A stretch of DNA of 64,000 nucleotides, taken from NCBI GenBank assembly GCA_947683625.1, contig CANTUR010000114.1, positions 496,001-560,000 on the forward strand, given 5' to 3'. This DNA is from Mallotus nudiflorus (Eukaryota; Streptophyta; Magnoliopsida; Malpighiales; Euphorbiaceae). The translations under genes and the position numbers were made by a program. Below, piece by piece: positions 34,700-45,625 of this stretch (positions are counted from its first letter, which is position 1; every line of letters begins with the position of its first letter). A model generated the notes under the pieces. It saw nothing but the letters and a program-made list of their open reading frames with translations. It was not told the DNA's origin and did not search any database.

Positions 34700-37312
34700 C
34701 ATAAAATAACTACTTCGATCATAGCTGCCATCAAAAGCAAGCATTAATCCTACTCAAGCATCCCCCTCGTTTGATCTTGACTCATTATTGTTCATCATAA
34801 AGGACGATAGTCATGACTGCAGCTCACTGATGCGGTCATGATAAGTTGTACACTCCTACTCCCATTTATGACTAGCGAGATGGTGCTTAACCTGCATTAC
34901 ATATTGCATATCATACACTTATACATAAAACATGTGCATAAAATAAGCAAGTAGGATAAAGAAGGCATACCCTCTGAGTGGTAGCAAACTCTAAAAAGCA
35001 CTATTGCGCACTCCCAGCAATAGTATACCAATATTAACCAAAGGAGATAGGAATCTACAAAAGTAAGAAAATAAGTCAATCACCACTCACTGAATAAATA
35101 AAACACGGGTAAGAATAAGTGGAACATGGGTAGCATCAGCAGGAGCAACACCCGACTGAGGAAAGCCAGGTCTAGGAAAATCGAAACTCACTACTCTACT
35201 AAGGATATCTGTCCTAAGTAAAGACAAAGATGGTTGAACCATCAAGTTCTTAGGAGTAGTACTACTAGAAGCCACACCATTGGTATAGGCAGTTACCTCA
35301 GTAACGAACATGCCCTCATCCTCCTTAAAATGAGATCCAGATCTTCTCTAACGTTGCTATAGATAAGTTCTCATAACTCACATCAATTACAATTTATTAC
35401 TAATAAATTTTGCTATATGCTTGCTCCAAAATAGGAATAAAGGCTTATCGGATTAGAAGAAGTAACTCTCGATGACCCACGTGACGACCTAATCCTCAAA
35501 CCCAAAGGACGATATGCAATTGCCTGAGAAGGTGAAGGTGGAGTAAAGGTCCCACTAGCTACAACATCAATCAACTGAGGGATCAATATATTAGCATAAG
35601 GCAAGCCTACACTCTCTAAAAGGCTCTCAAAGGGGAATCCCATCATAATAGTAGCAAGATCATCACCACAAAGCTCATGGCCCCAGAACATGTCATTAGG
35701 AGGATGGATGGGAACTCTCCTCATATATGGGCCATCCCACCAATGATGGACTTGCTCGCCCAAATACCACACTCTACAGATGAGGCCAAAGAGCAACACT
35801 CGTCTCTCCATCAACTGCCATGCAGCCACCATCTCTATCATCTAATGAGACCTTGCCACCCACCGATGAAGAAAAATATACTCAAAAGGGCAAGAATGAA
35901 TAAAAGATCCCTAAGAACAACACATCAAGAATTAGACATACATGATCAGGGAATAACTTCCCTATATGGTCCTGAGCTACCATGCAATCCTCAATCAAAT
36001 TAGTAATCATCCTGATCTAGTGAGAATAATGAGGGAAGCCATCCTCGAGGAAATGCTCGACAGACGGACTCATATGCCCAGATTTGTCAAAATCAAAGTG
36101 TTAGAAATAATAAACTAAAAGCAAAAAAGCAAACTACAAAACTCCTACTCACATCCAGCACAAACAAGCATCCATAAAATCCTCGAGCCACCTTGGCATG
36201 CTGCTTCAAGGCCTGAGTACATATGAGCAAAGGCAGTAGTGCCCTAACAATACCTCAGCAAGCCATTCAGATCTCTTAAGACATACAATAATCACAGATC
36301 ACTCATACCTGAAGGGTTTAGGAAGATAACAACACCTAATAAATAAATAAAAAAGTAATGAGCCAGCTACTCTATTGAGATAAGACCATCATCATACAGA
36401 GTCCACAAGAAAGAAACAAACTTTATGTAATGAGTGAGATACAGGCAGCGAGACTTCATAGGTGTGAACACCCTAAGAAAATCCATCATAAGATGCCTCC
36501 TCACGATGGCAATAAAACACTCCTTCTCACTGAAAGGACTAGGCTTTCCAAAAAAATTCAAGCATGTAATATCGGCAAAATCCACAGGGGTAATAGTCAT
36601 CTCCCTAACAAGCAAATGGATAGTATATGTCATGTCCATCCACCACTCTATCATCACATACATGGCAATCTAACTCGACAAATACAAGTTATAAGATAAT
36701 GCAATAATAACTCCATGAAAGCCCTTCCCAGCAATCATCTGTTTCACATACATCGAGAGACCCTAATAATACATACTGACTCTGTTAAAACTACCTAGCA
36801 ACATAGTAACATACCTATGAGGCTACAAATAATAGGTACGCTATCAAACATTTACATAGCTACTAAATATTAACACATCTCTCTATCTATCATTTAACAA
36901 GATCAAAACAATAACAAAAGCCAAAAAGAAAAGCATGACAATCATGAAAAGAAAATAAAGCAAGAGCTATCAGCCATTAGCATTCACAATAAAGCTATGA
37001 CTTAATAGATAGTTACAGTAAGACCTACAACTACAATAAACAGTAGAGTAGCCAATGAATAAGCTTCAGAAAGAATAAAGGCAAAGAAGAACCTACCTCA
37101 TGATGATGATGCACCCAAGCATAAGTCTCCGAGCCATAAACAATAGGGATCTGATCTCCCTGAGAAAGCTTGGATGACTAAGAACTCTAAGCACCAAATG
37201 TGCTAGTCCCTACAGTGAACGTCCCAACTCTAGTGGCCTCAATAAAGTCACCTTTAACATCAAGATCAATAAAAATATCCTCCAGACCCTTAGGAATGTT
37301 GGGGAACTCCAT
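34700..37312 (-). pseudogene. Antisense PMD gene of element A
   Basis: Exon 1 starts at the ATG complementary to 37310-37312 (MEFPNIPKGLEDIFIDLDVK) and ends at 37097 before the donor GTAGGT (37096-37091). An acceptor TTTTAACAG ends at 36782, so the intron is about 315 bases. Exon 2 has the PMD-like block IEWWMDMTYTIHLLVREM (about 36651-36598), then, in other frames, AFAHMYSGLEAACQGG near 36225-36180 and a region open at 35413-35841 with RVWYLGEQVHHWW. Near 34800-34900 a charged segment with DRISELQS remains. Stops and frameshifts are frequent. Exon 1 shares a GDQIPIV motif with F (GDKIPLF) and B (GDIILPL) just before the donor. Confidence 0.72.
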
Positions 37313-37734
37313 TTTATGCAGAAGAAAATGGAAGTACATAAGCAAAAACAAAGCAAATAGCACCCGAAACATAAAAAGGGTCAAAAAAATTGAAAAACAC
37401 TTAAAGAATTCCAAGTAAAGCCTCCCCAGACCTCCAAAATAGCTGTTTAAATAGGGCTGGAGGGGAAAGAGGGTGTGATCACACACCTCCCATATGCAGT
37501 CACGTGCTCTTTTGTGATTTTACGAGCACTCTGAAACTTCGCATACTCATTTCTACAGTCTTAAACTTCCATTTGAGCATAAGACAAGCACCAAACTCAC
37601 ACAAAAGTACACTGATGTGGACTCCATCTACCTAAAGACATTGCATGCACACTACCTTTTTCAAAAAATTCAACATCGCATGACAAAAAAAAAGAAAATT
37701 CACTATAAGGATATCTTTCTTTAAATCATCAAAA

Positions 37735-38090
37735 TAATGATGTCATCACCTCATCATTACTACATCATCACTGCATCATCACTACATCATTACTGCATCA
37801 CTACTGCATTATCACTACTACCTCATTCACATTACTTAGAAGCACTCTCACATTGCTTAAAAGCATTTTTATTGCTTATAAGCACTCTCACATTACTTAG
37901 AAGCACTTTTACTATTTAAAAGCACTCTCACAATGCTTAGAAGCACTTTCATTGCTTAGAAAAACTTTCACTACTTAGAAGCATCTTCTCATTGCTTGAA
38001 AGCACTTTCACCACTTAGAAGCATCCTCACATTGATTAGGAGCATCCACACTACTTAGGAGCATTCTCATTTGCTTAGTAGCATTTTTAT
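37735..38090. repeat. Short tandem repeats in A 3' region (part 1)
   Basis: A CATCAT(C/T)ACTG/A microsatellite-like tract (37739-37830) passes into copies of a CTTAGAAGCACTCTCACATTG unit of about 20-24 bases (37835-38090). Confidence 0.85.
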
Positions 38091-38850
38091 TCACATGACA
38101 CCTAAGAAGGTTATAATCGCATGTTCATTCAGGTGACATCTAAGAAGGTTATAATCGCATGATCATTCTCATTTCGCATGACACCTAAGAAGGTTATAAT
38201 CATATGTTCATTTGTGTGCCACCTAAGAAGGTTATAGTCACATTTGCATTTTGCTTAGTAGCATCTTCATTTTGCATGACACCTAAGAAGGTTATAATCA
38301 TATGTTCATTTGCATGACACCTAAAAAGGTTATAGTCATATTTTCATTGCTTAGTAGCATCCTCATTTCTTGTGACACCTAAGAAGGTTACAATCGCATG
38401 TTCATTCACATGACACCTAAAAAGGTTACAATCGTATGTTCATTTGTGTGACACCTAAAAAGGTTACAATCGTATGTTCATTTGTGTGACACCTAAAAAG
38501 GTTATAGTTGCATTTTCATTGCTTAGTAGCATCCTCATTTCGTGTGACACCTAAGAAGGTTATAATCGCATGTTCATTTGTATGACACCTAAGAAGGTTA
38601 TAATTATATGTTCATTTGCATGACACCTAAAAAGGTTATAGTCATTTTTTTATTGCTTAGCAGCATCCTTATTTCGTGTGACACCTAAGAAGGTTATAAT
38701 CGCATGTTCATTCACGTGAAAGCTAAAAAGGTTATAGTCGCATGTTCATTTATGTGACACCTAAAATGTTTATAGTCGCCTATCTTTTTGCTTAGTAGCA
38801 TCTTCATTTGCATTACACTTAAGAAGGTTATAGTCGCATAAATCCTAATG
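38091..38850. repeat. Tandem repeat array in A 3' region (part 2)
   Basis: About 17 copies of a 37-38-base unit built on GACACCTAAGAAGGTTATAA plus TCGCATGTTCATTTGTGT are interspersed with a 23-base TGCTTAGTAGCATCCTCATTT unit. The two units form a higher-order pattern (for example at 38338-38370, 38517-38541 and 38651-38675). The first array (37835 on) shares the GCTTAG(A/T)AGCA core with the 23-base unit. Confidence 0.88.
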
Positions 38851-39081
38851 CACTTTGCATGAATCACAGGCTTGCATATGTCCTAAATACTAACTTGCAT
38901 GATAACCAAGTCATATAATAATCGCAATAAATAAAATATAACAACAACGGTCAAATCTTGATAATACATCTAAAGACAACCCACAGGTAAGTACCTCTCT
39001 CCCTACTAAAATGTTTTTTGCATCTTTGCATTTGCTTTACATGTATTGACACTAGAACTAGGTGGCTATGCAACACATGTA

Positions 39082-39095
39082 AAGTAGGGGGCAAC
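39082..39095 (+). other. Polypurine tract of element A
   Basis: AAGTAGGGGGCAAC directly precedes the 3' LTR at 39096, matching the PPT of B in position and in its GGGGGCAA end. Confidence 0.65.
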
Positions 39096-40983
39096 TATCA
39101 TACCTCAAATTTGACTATCCTTAAATAGGTATAATGATGAAATGAATCCCTGAGATGACTAGAGTCTGCTCGTTCATAACACCTTTAAAGTGTGTAACTT
39201 TAAAAAACCTAACCAACCCTACTAATATGCAAAATCAATCATTGAGCCATTAAGTTGTGCTCCAACCTTGCAAATATGAATTATCATAACAATGAGAGGT
39301 TTATTTTAAGAAAACTCCTCTCATAATACTTAACTTGTTAGGCTAGTATGCATTTCATTAGACTGGGACCTAGCTTCATGAAAAAATGGAAGTTGATTTT
39401 GATAAAACAAACTTCGTAAACACATCCAAAATGTTCTAAAATCTCCAAAAGTGGTCTCATAATGGTCCAACACAACTTGAGGGTCAGCACGTATTATTCA
39501 AAAGTACACATAAAATACCCTTAGGTGTCATGTGCTAAAATTGAGGCTGAATTTGGCAAAATGGACTATAAAAGCATGTCCAGAAGGTCTAAAAACCCTA
39601 AGAACCAACCCCAAAATAGCATGCATAAAACACTAGGAAGTGTTCATGGAAGGCTAAAGTGCGAGTGGATCGCACATGTGCGCATGTGGCCATGCGCTAA
39701 GTTCGTGACCACATGCCAGACGTGTGACCATGTGCATACTATGCATGGCCACATTCACTTGGCATGGCCACATGCAAAATTCACAATATTCATCCATGAC
39801 CATGCCCCCACCATCCTATTCTACCCAATTTTCCTTGTAAGTAGACTTCTTCATACCCCATTTTAGAGGGGGGAGCAAGTGGAAACACACACACTCTCAA
39901 AAATCAAGCTGATCAAAGGCCCTAGAAAGTATTTTTGCTCTCTCATAGCCTTTCTCTTAGGTTCTTAGATCCCTTTTCCACCAAATAAAGCCTCATTTTT
40001 GTTAAAGCATGCTTCAAAGGTATATAATCTAGCATCATTATATTTTCATTTTGAACCTGTCGACGAGGAAAGCTTGATAATCTCTTAAAGCTGAAGTTTT
40101 AAAACCCACACAAGCTCAGTCAAATCTAAGGACTACATAATTATTTTAGCACATTTATTTTATCGCATTGCATTTTATTTCACTGACGCCAGCATTTGGG
40201 AATAATGATGTGCTTATATGATGAGACTGGTAATCTTACATGCTATGTGAATAATATATGCTTTATTATACTCATTTCATATCATTATTATGCATCCTCT
40301 ATTTTTAAAATCATGAAATCACATCATCAATACCAATAATGTGAAAAGTTCATATCCTAAAATAGAGTTATCATGCTCTTGGTTCAATAATGACCTCATG
40401 CATCCTTTATATTATCATCATTCATCATCATAGCATAAATAATCACTATAAGCATACATGATCATCCTATTATTCATGAAATCAAGCAAGCTATATGAAT
40501 GGTGATGCTAATCTTGCAGATCAATTATATCAAAATTATATTTTCTTTTCTATAATCTTTCCCTTTTCATATATATTTTATTAGGAAAGCGATGTACAAG
40601 TTAAATTTTTAGCTTTATTATCTTCTATTATCTGATGTACTGTGTGAATGCTATACAAATTGTCATTACCGAAACTAGAGTGTTATGATAGCTATACATC
40701 AAATATTGTATAATGAGAAATAGTGAAAAAGTAGAAATGATCCCCCGAACTTGGAAATCTCTACTGAGGACAATACTCTTTGAGTGACCCAATGTTGTCC
40801 CTTTCTTTTCCTAATTTTCTAAAAATCGGGTGGCAACTCCATGAAATCAAAAGCGTCTCATCCCCCTAAGACCAATCATTTGTCTCTATTCGGTAAAGTT
40901 GCCATGTCCCTCAGAAACAAAAAGACCCACACAATGTCCAACAAAAACATGCCACTATCCAAAAGAAAGAGAGGTCATTCATA
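39096..40983 (+). repeat. 3' LTR of element A
   Basis: It starts TATCATACCTCAAATTTGAC (TG decayed to TA) and ends GGTCATTCATA. It aligns with 4300-6158, including the AATGAGAGGTTTATTT, GGGGGGAGCAAGTGG and CATCATAGCATAAATAATCA blocks. Its palindrome cluster is at 39660-39790. CTATA at 40984-40988 completes the target duplication. Confidence 0.92.
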
Positions 40984-40988
40984 CTATA

Positions 40989-42076
40989 TAAAATATATAA
41001 TAACTAAGTGCATGAATTTTGCTATGTCACTTACTGTATTATGTAATTTTGAAATGTGGAACTCTCAAATTTTAAGACACATTTAGCTCTTATCTATATC
41101 TCCTCCTTTACCTTACTGTCCTTTCATCTTTTTCATCTCTCTTATAATTTTTTAGTTTTAGTTTCTTTTCTTTTCTTTTTTAGTTTCAGTTTTTTTTAGC
41201 TTTATTTTCTTTTCTTTCCTTATTCCTCTTCTCCTTAAGTTCCCAAAATCTTTCTCTTTTCTTTGTTCAATAACTACAAGAGTTCCTTGAAAAATCAAAA
41301 TATAAAACTTTTCTTGAAACCAAATTCCATTATCATGCATCACCCATTTTCCTATGGATACCCGCAAGAAAGCATTTATCTTTCTTTATATTTTAAAAAA
41401 ATTACATTTTTTATTCTAGTTGTTCTTTGTTTGTTTTGTTGGATGATCTTTTTTTTAATTAGGTATTTAGGGTTGGGGATATGTTTATTTTTTTGTTTTA
41501 TTTTGTTCATGTTTTGATGCATTGTAAATTTATTTTCTTTTAAACATTAGGATGTAATACAGCTCTAACTATAATTCAAAAAAATATAATAAAATAAATT
41601 TGGGTTTTTTTTATTGGATAGTAAATATTCTAAAGATGATTCAATTTATTATAGTGTGCTTCATTGGCAAATTTCAATTGGATGTCTTATTAATCTTTTT
41701 TGCTTCTTTTTGGTAACCTCATGTTTATTCTATATGTTTCTATGTCTTGAATTTTGGGAGGTAATATTAACGCATGATTTCTTATGATAATTTGATGATG
41801 TGAGCATGATTCATCCACTTTTTTTATCTTTTTCATTGCATTTGTGGTGGATCAATTTTTAATTTTAATTGGCGCTAATGTTAACTGTGCTAATTTTTTA
41901 TTTATCATTAAGTTTAATGGAATGATATGCCAAAAAGAGCTCATTCTATTGATTGTTTATTGATGATGTGATTGGATGAAATCATATTCTTAACATGTGT
42001 TTTTTTCTTGTATTATGTATCTGTGTAGTTTTTGCAATTTTAAGTTAATACTAAAAGAGTGCTAATCTTTCTTCAG
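40989..42076. other. AT-rich DNA between elements A and F
   Basis: No gene is recognised. Polypyrimidine stretches (41100-41260) and poly-T runs are frequent. The end (TCTTTCTTCAG at 42066-42076) resembles a 3' splice site placed right before the MAPK-like fragment, so part of this stretch could be a decayed intron or 5' untranslated region of that gene copy. Confidence 0.4.
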
Positions 42077-42290
42077 GGCTCAGCTGAAGAAAATTTTTTC
42101 AGAGAGTATGGAGAGGGGAGTTGATACCAAATATAAGAAGTTGTTAGGAAAGGCAATTATAGTGTTGTTGGCTCTACAATTAACTCCCATACTGGAGAAA
42201 GATTTATAACAAGAAGATCAATGATGTTTTTTAGCATGTTTCTAATGCCACACATATTTTGAGAGAAATTAAACTTCTTCAGTTGCTTTT
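42077..42290 (+). pseudogene. MAP kinase N-terminal fragment, broken
   Basis: Translation in two frames gives NFFREYGEGS, a stop, YQI, a stop, EVVRKGNYSVVGSTINSHTG, then after a 1-base shift near 42210 KKINDVF, a stop, HVSNATHILREIKLLQLL. This is the N-terminal lobe of a plant MAP kinase: the glycine loop (G-x-G/N-x-x-V), the Lys-Lys-Ile-Asn segment of strand 3 and helix C. Only about 70 residues remain, with three stops and a frameshift. An AG-ending pyrimidine tract just before it suggests an exon start. It cannot encode a kinase. Confidence 0.75.
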
Positions 42291-42459
42291 TTTAACCATA
42301 TATATTTGATATTATTAATTATGTAGTTTTATAAAATCCTTAGGAAAAAAAGGTCAAGGCTCTCTAAGACTTTGGGCATGACGACCATAAAACAATGTTA
42401 GGTATGGATTATATTGAAACTGAAACTCCAATTATCTTGAAACCTTTTATAGAATGGAA

Positions 42460-42681
42460 CTCTTGTAGTAATTGAACCATGTGTACTAGTTGACACTTGT
42501 GGTGTAGGAGATGCATAGGCATTTGGCATTTTATATAGCATTCTTTATGGTGTATTAGATTTGAAAGGAATGGTTACACTAGCAATTAGAATTGTAGCCA
42601 CAGTAGTTAGGCAATAGGGCACTCGACTTAGAGTTCAGAATGCTATTAGACTAGCAGAGTTAGTTGCATTTAATCTCTGAA
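42460..42681 (+). pseudogene. pfkB-family carbohydrate kinase C-terminal fragment, broken
   Basis: The frame reads TLVVIEPCVLVDTCGVGDA, a stop, AFGILYSILYGVLDLKGMVT, IVATVVRQ, a stop, GTRLRVQNAIRLAELVAFNL and a stop. D-T-C-G-x-G-D-A is the signature around the catalytic Asp of pfkB (ribokinase-type) kinases; here the first Gly of the usual pair is kept and the second site is Val. Two in-frame TAG codons interrupt it at 42508 and 42616. It lies about 170 bases after the MAPK fragment on the same strand but comes from an unrelated gene. Confidence 0.65.
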
Positions 42682-43045
42682 CTTTGAAAATTATATCAAA
42701 TGTTGGTTCCAATCATATCTCTATCTTGTAATATGGTAGCTCTGAGCCCTTAATGTTGATTTCTTAATTCTTTTTCCTAGAATATATTCTTCTATTAATC
42801 CTTGATAGCATTGTAACCATGTACATTATAATATCAATAAATAACCTTGATTTTACAAGCAATAAATTTGTCAAGTTCATCCTAATTTTTCAATACATAT
42901 TTTGGAATGGTATTCTTTGTCAAGCACTAGAATTAGCTACTGATCTTGGCTAACCAGTAAACTGGTCCTCTTTTTTAAATTGGTATTTTTTTATTAATTA
43001 TATTTCTAATTTTAATAATTTACTTGCACTAAATATTATCTTTAT
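42682..43045. other. AT-rich DNA before element F
   Basis: I see no gene or repeat here. It ends at the 5-base flank TTTAT (43041-43045), the likely left half of the target duplication of F, whose right half lies beyond the window. Confidence 0.4.
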
Positions 43046-44948
43046 TGACACTTTCAATTTGATCGGCCTACAATAAAAGCCTGATGATAAGAAAGTATGA
43101 GTTTAGAATACAACAGAAGCTTAAAACCTCTCAAAAATAGACTTGGAAGCCCAAACACCAAGTTTTTAAGCCCAAAAAAACAAATCCAAGCCCAAAACAT
43201 CAAACTTAAACCTAAATAACAAGCTAAAGCCTAGGCCCATTGCCTTTTAGCCTACTAGGCCTAAACCTAGCCTAGGTGAAGAGGTGATCGCCTCAACAAA
43301 GAGGCAATGCCTCTTCACTCTGGCTATGGTGAGGCAACGACTCATCAAAGAGGCGACGCCTCTTCATACCCCCTAACTACTATATTAAATGCCATTAATG
43401 GCAACAGTTAGGGCTAACTTGCCTTTGACTTAAGGCTTTTTTTGGATGCCAAAGAGAGGGAAAAAAAAAAGAGAAAAGCAAATATGGTAATAGGGAATGG
43501 TAAAGAGAAGGTGAGAGTGGTTTTGATGGGGAATTAGGAAATGGAAAAAAGGGGAGAGGCTTAAAAGGAAAAGAGAGGAAAGAGAAGGAGGACTTTTTAA
43601 TTTTAGAGGACTCTTAGGGACTTTTAGAAAGGATGGTCTTGGAGCTAAAAAAGATAAAAGAAAAAAAGAGAGAAGGAAAAGAAAAGAGAGGAAGAATGGA
43701 GGAGACTCTTGAACCAAAAATATCTCATTTCTTGAGAAGAAGGAAGGCTTCTTTGCATTCCAAGCACTTAAGTGAATCAACTAAGCTCTGAGGGCTTAGT
43801 TAGGAGCATCAAGCTCATCCTAATTAGTGGGAACCACTTGTTTTTAAGCTTTGAGTCTTTTTATCCTATTAAAACTTTAATTTAATACTCTTTTACTTGT
43901 TGCCTTGAGTCTTATTATTTCTTTGAGGACATATGTGAAGCATGATTGCCTGAAATATTGAGTATTGATCATTGATCTTAATATATTTGTACTTGTCTTC
44001 ATTTATTTGCATGAACATTTTAGTTTCTAAGAGTTTAAGAAATGCAGTCTATTTCTATCTTTGTTGAAGAGGTGAAGCCTCTTCATAGAGATGTCGCCCC
44101 TTCTTGTTGAGGCAATTTGATATCGCCCCCTAGTCAGGAAGAGGTGTCGCTGCTTCATTAGAATCATGCACCATTCTGCTTTGATTTATAATGCTTATTT
44201 GATATAATTTTTCATAATTCTTATGTTTTTCTTGTTATATAAATTGTGTTTATGTATGGTTACAATATCATTTAATATTATTATTTAATGATGATTATTG
44301 TGTTATTTATAAGACTATTTTGTGATATTATTTCTATTTTCTCTAAATATTATTTAGTAATTATTTTGTAAATAATGTTATTGTCTTCTGTGATGGGACT
44401 AACTTGTATTTGTTACAGGGATTATTTTGTAATTTTTAATTATTAAATAATTATTCCGTTAATTAGTTCTTGAGAGGTTTTATTTATGTAATTAATTAGT
44501 TTGCTTTTAGTTTATGTATGGTTTATTTTCTATTTATTTTACTTTTTTGTACAAAGTGTTGTAATCCTTAATCGCTTTCCCTTATTTATTTGGAATTTAT
44601 GGTTGTAAATTTCTTATTATTTGTTTTATTTATATTGTATGTCAAGCTATAAGCATGAAATGGGACTAATGTGCAAACTTGAACTAAAATATAAAATTGG
44701 AAATGATTGCAATCCACATTAAAACAAGGAAATAATTTAATATTCGAAGGTAATAAAATACAAAGCACACATGGAAGGCAATTGTAAAGTTGGGTGGGCA
44801 TTCCAAAAGCCCATACCTAGTTTCCAAACTTGATCTCTGATGATGGCTTTTGGGAACATCCGTGAAATCCAGTTTTGTATAGTGTGTCATGGCTTTAAGG
44901 TGTTGAGGTTACCAACACTTGGGCACACATCTAACCCCACTGCCTACA
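43046..44948 (+). repeat. 5' LTR of element F
   Basis: It starts TGACACTTTCAATTTGATCG and ends ACTGCCTACA. The first 370 bases align with 63627-64000. A cluster of GAGGCGATCGCCTC-like palindromes lies at 43268-43370, and weaker copies at 44060-44160. AT-rich sequence with a TATATTAAATG stretch (43380-43390) follows the cluster. Confidence 0.9.
43268..43370. repeat. Palindrome cluster in F LTR
   Basis: AAGAGGCGACGCCTCTT (43348-43364) is a perfect 17-base palindrome around a central A. GAGGTGATCGCCTC (43280-43293) and AAGAGGCAATGCCTCTTC (43298-43315) are near-palindromes. The 3' LTR copy is at 63845-63930. Confidence 0.8.
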
Positions 44949-44949
44949 G

Positions 44950-44969
44950 TGGCAACTCCACTGGGGATA
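44950..44969 (+). other. Primer-binding site of element F
   Basis: TGGCAACTCCACTGGGGATA begins 2 bases after the LTR end. It is the least changed PBS of the three elements. Confidence 0.75.
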
Positions 44970-45625
44970 AAGAAACTAATTCTAAGTGTTTTATAATTTA
45001 TTATCTTTGATTATTTTCTTATTTTCTTCATAAATTTTGCATTCACTGCATAATTCCACACAATTTGCACTCTAAGTTCCAAACAAACAGATAATAGTCT
45101 TTGCTTTGCTACCTGTGTTTCACTCAAACCTAGTAGTTGAATATTTGATTATTGTCACTCATAGCACATACATATCTACATTACACAGACACTTTAGTAG
45201 GGAGATAAATGGAGGTATATAGTTGTAGGAGCCAAAGCTTATTACCCAAGACCCAACTCATGTAATGACTTAGCAATTTCCACTATAATTTTTTCCAAAT
45301 GCATGTGTTTTATGCCATATGGTGTTTCTTTTTATAAGGCCCAAGCCCACTATTAAAAAACCTTGCCAACATGGGCCTCTCATGCCTATGTTTAGCCCAT
45401 TGCAAATGGATCTTGTCAAGGTGGGCCATTAATAACATTTTTGGCCTGTTAAAATGGACTTTGGAATTATTTAAAGAAATTACAACTTGTTTGTGTTGTC
45501 TTGATGGTTATCTTGCATCCATCAATTTTATTATCCCTTGTTGATAATTAAAACCCAAAATAGTAATCCTAGGATAAGAAACTCACTAATGAACACATGT
45601 GTGGGAGAAATAAGGGTGAAGATAC
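44970..45625 (+). other. Untranslated leader of element F, cut by solo LTR E
   Basis: Non-coding. The block GGGAGAAATAAGGGTGAAGA at 45603-45622 matches the leaders of A and B. The leader resumes after E at 47644 and runs to about 47830. Confidence 0.6.

Larger units (their letters stand above)
4300..40983 (+). mobile_element. Element A: Tat/Ogre-type Ty3/gypsy retrotransposon, nested and decayed
   Basis: Two matching LTRs (4300-6158 and 39096-40983) bound the element. An exact 5-bp duplication CTATA flanks it at 4295-4299 and 40984-40988. Internal order is gag, protease, RT, RNase H, second RNase H, integrase, hairpin array, antisense PMD gene, tandem repeats and polypurine tract. Two RNase H domains in pol are the hallmark of the Tat lineage. 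The 36.7-kb span includes element B (15362-33197), solo LTR C within B, and solo LTR D (10024-12148). Without them A is about 16.7 kb. All coding parts carry stops, and the two LTRs differ at many positions, so it is an old, dead copy. Confidence 0.9.

Noticed and set aside
37187..37486. The full 99-codon minus frame as a membrane protein
   Set aside because: Only the part from 37312 downwards matches exon 1 of the antisense gene; the upstream hydrophobic part is AT-rich leader sequence.
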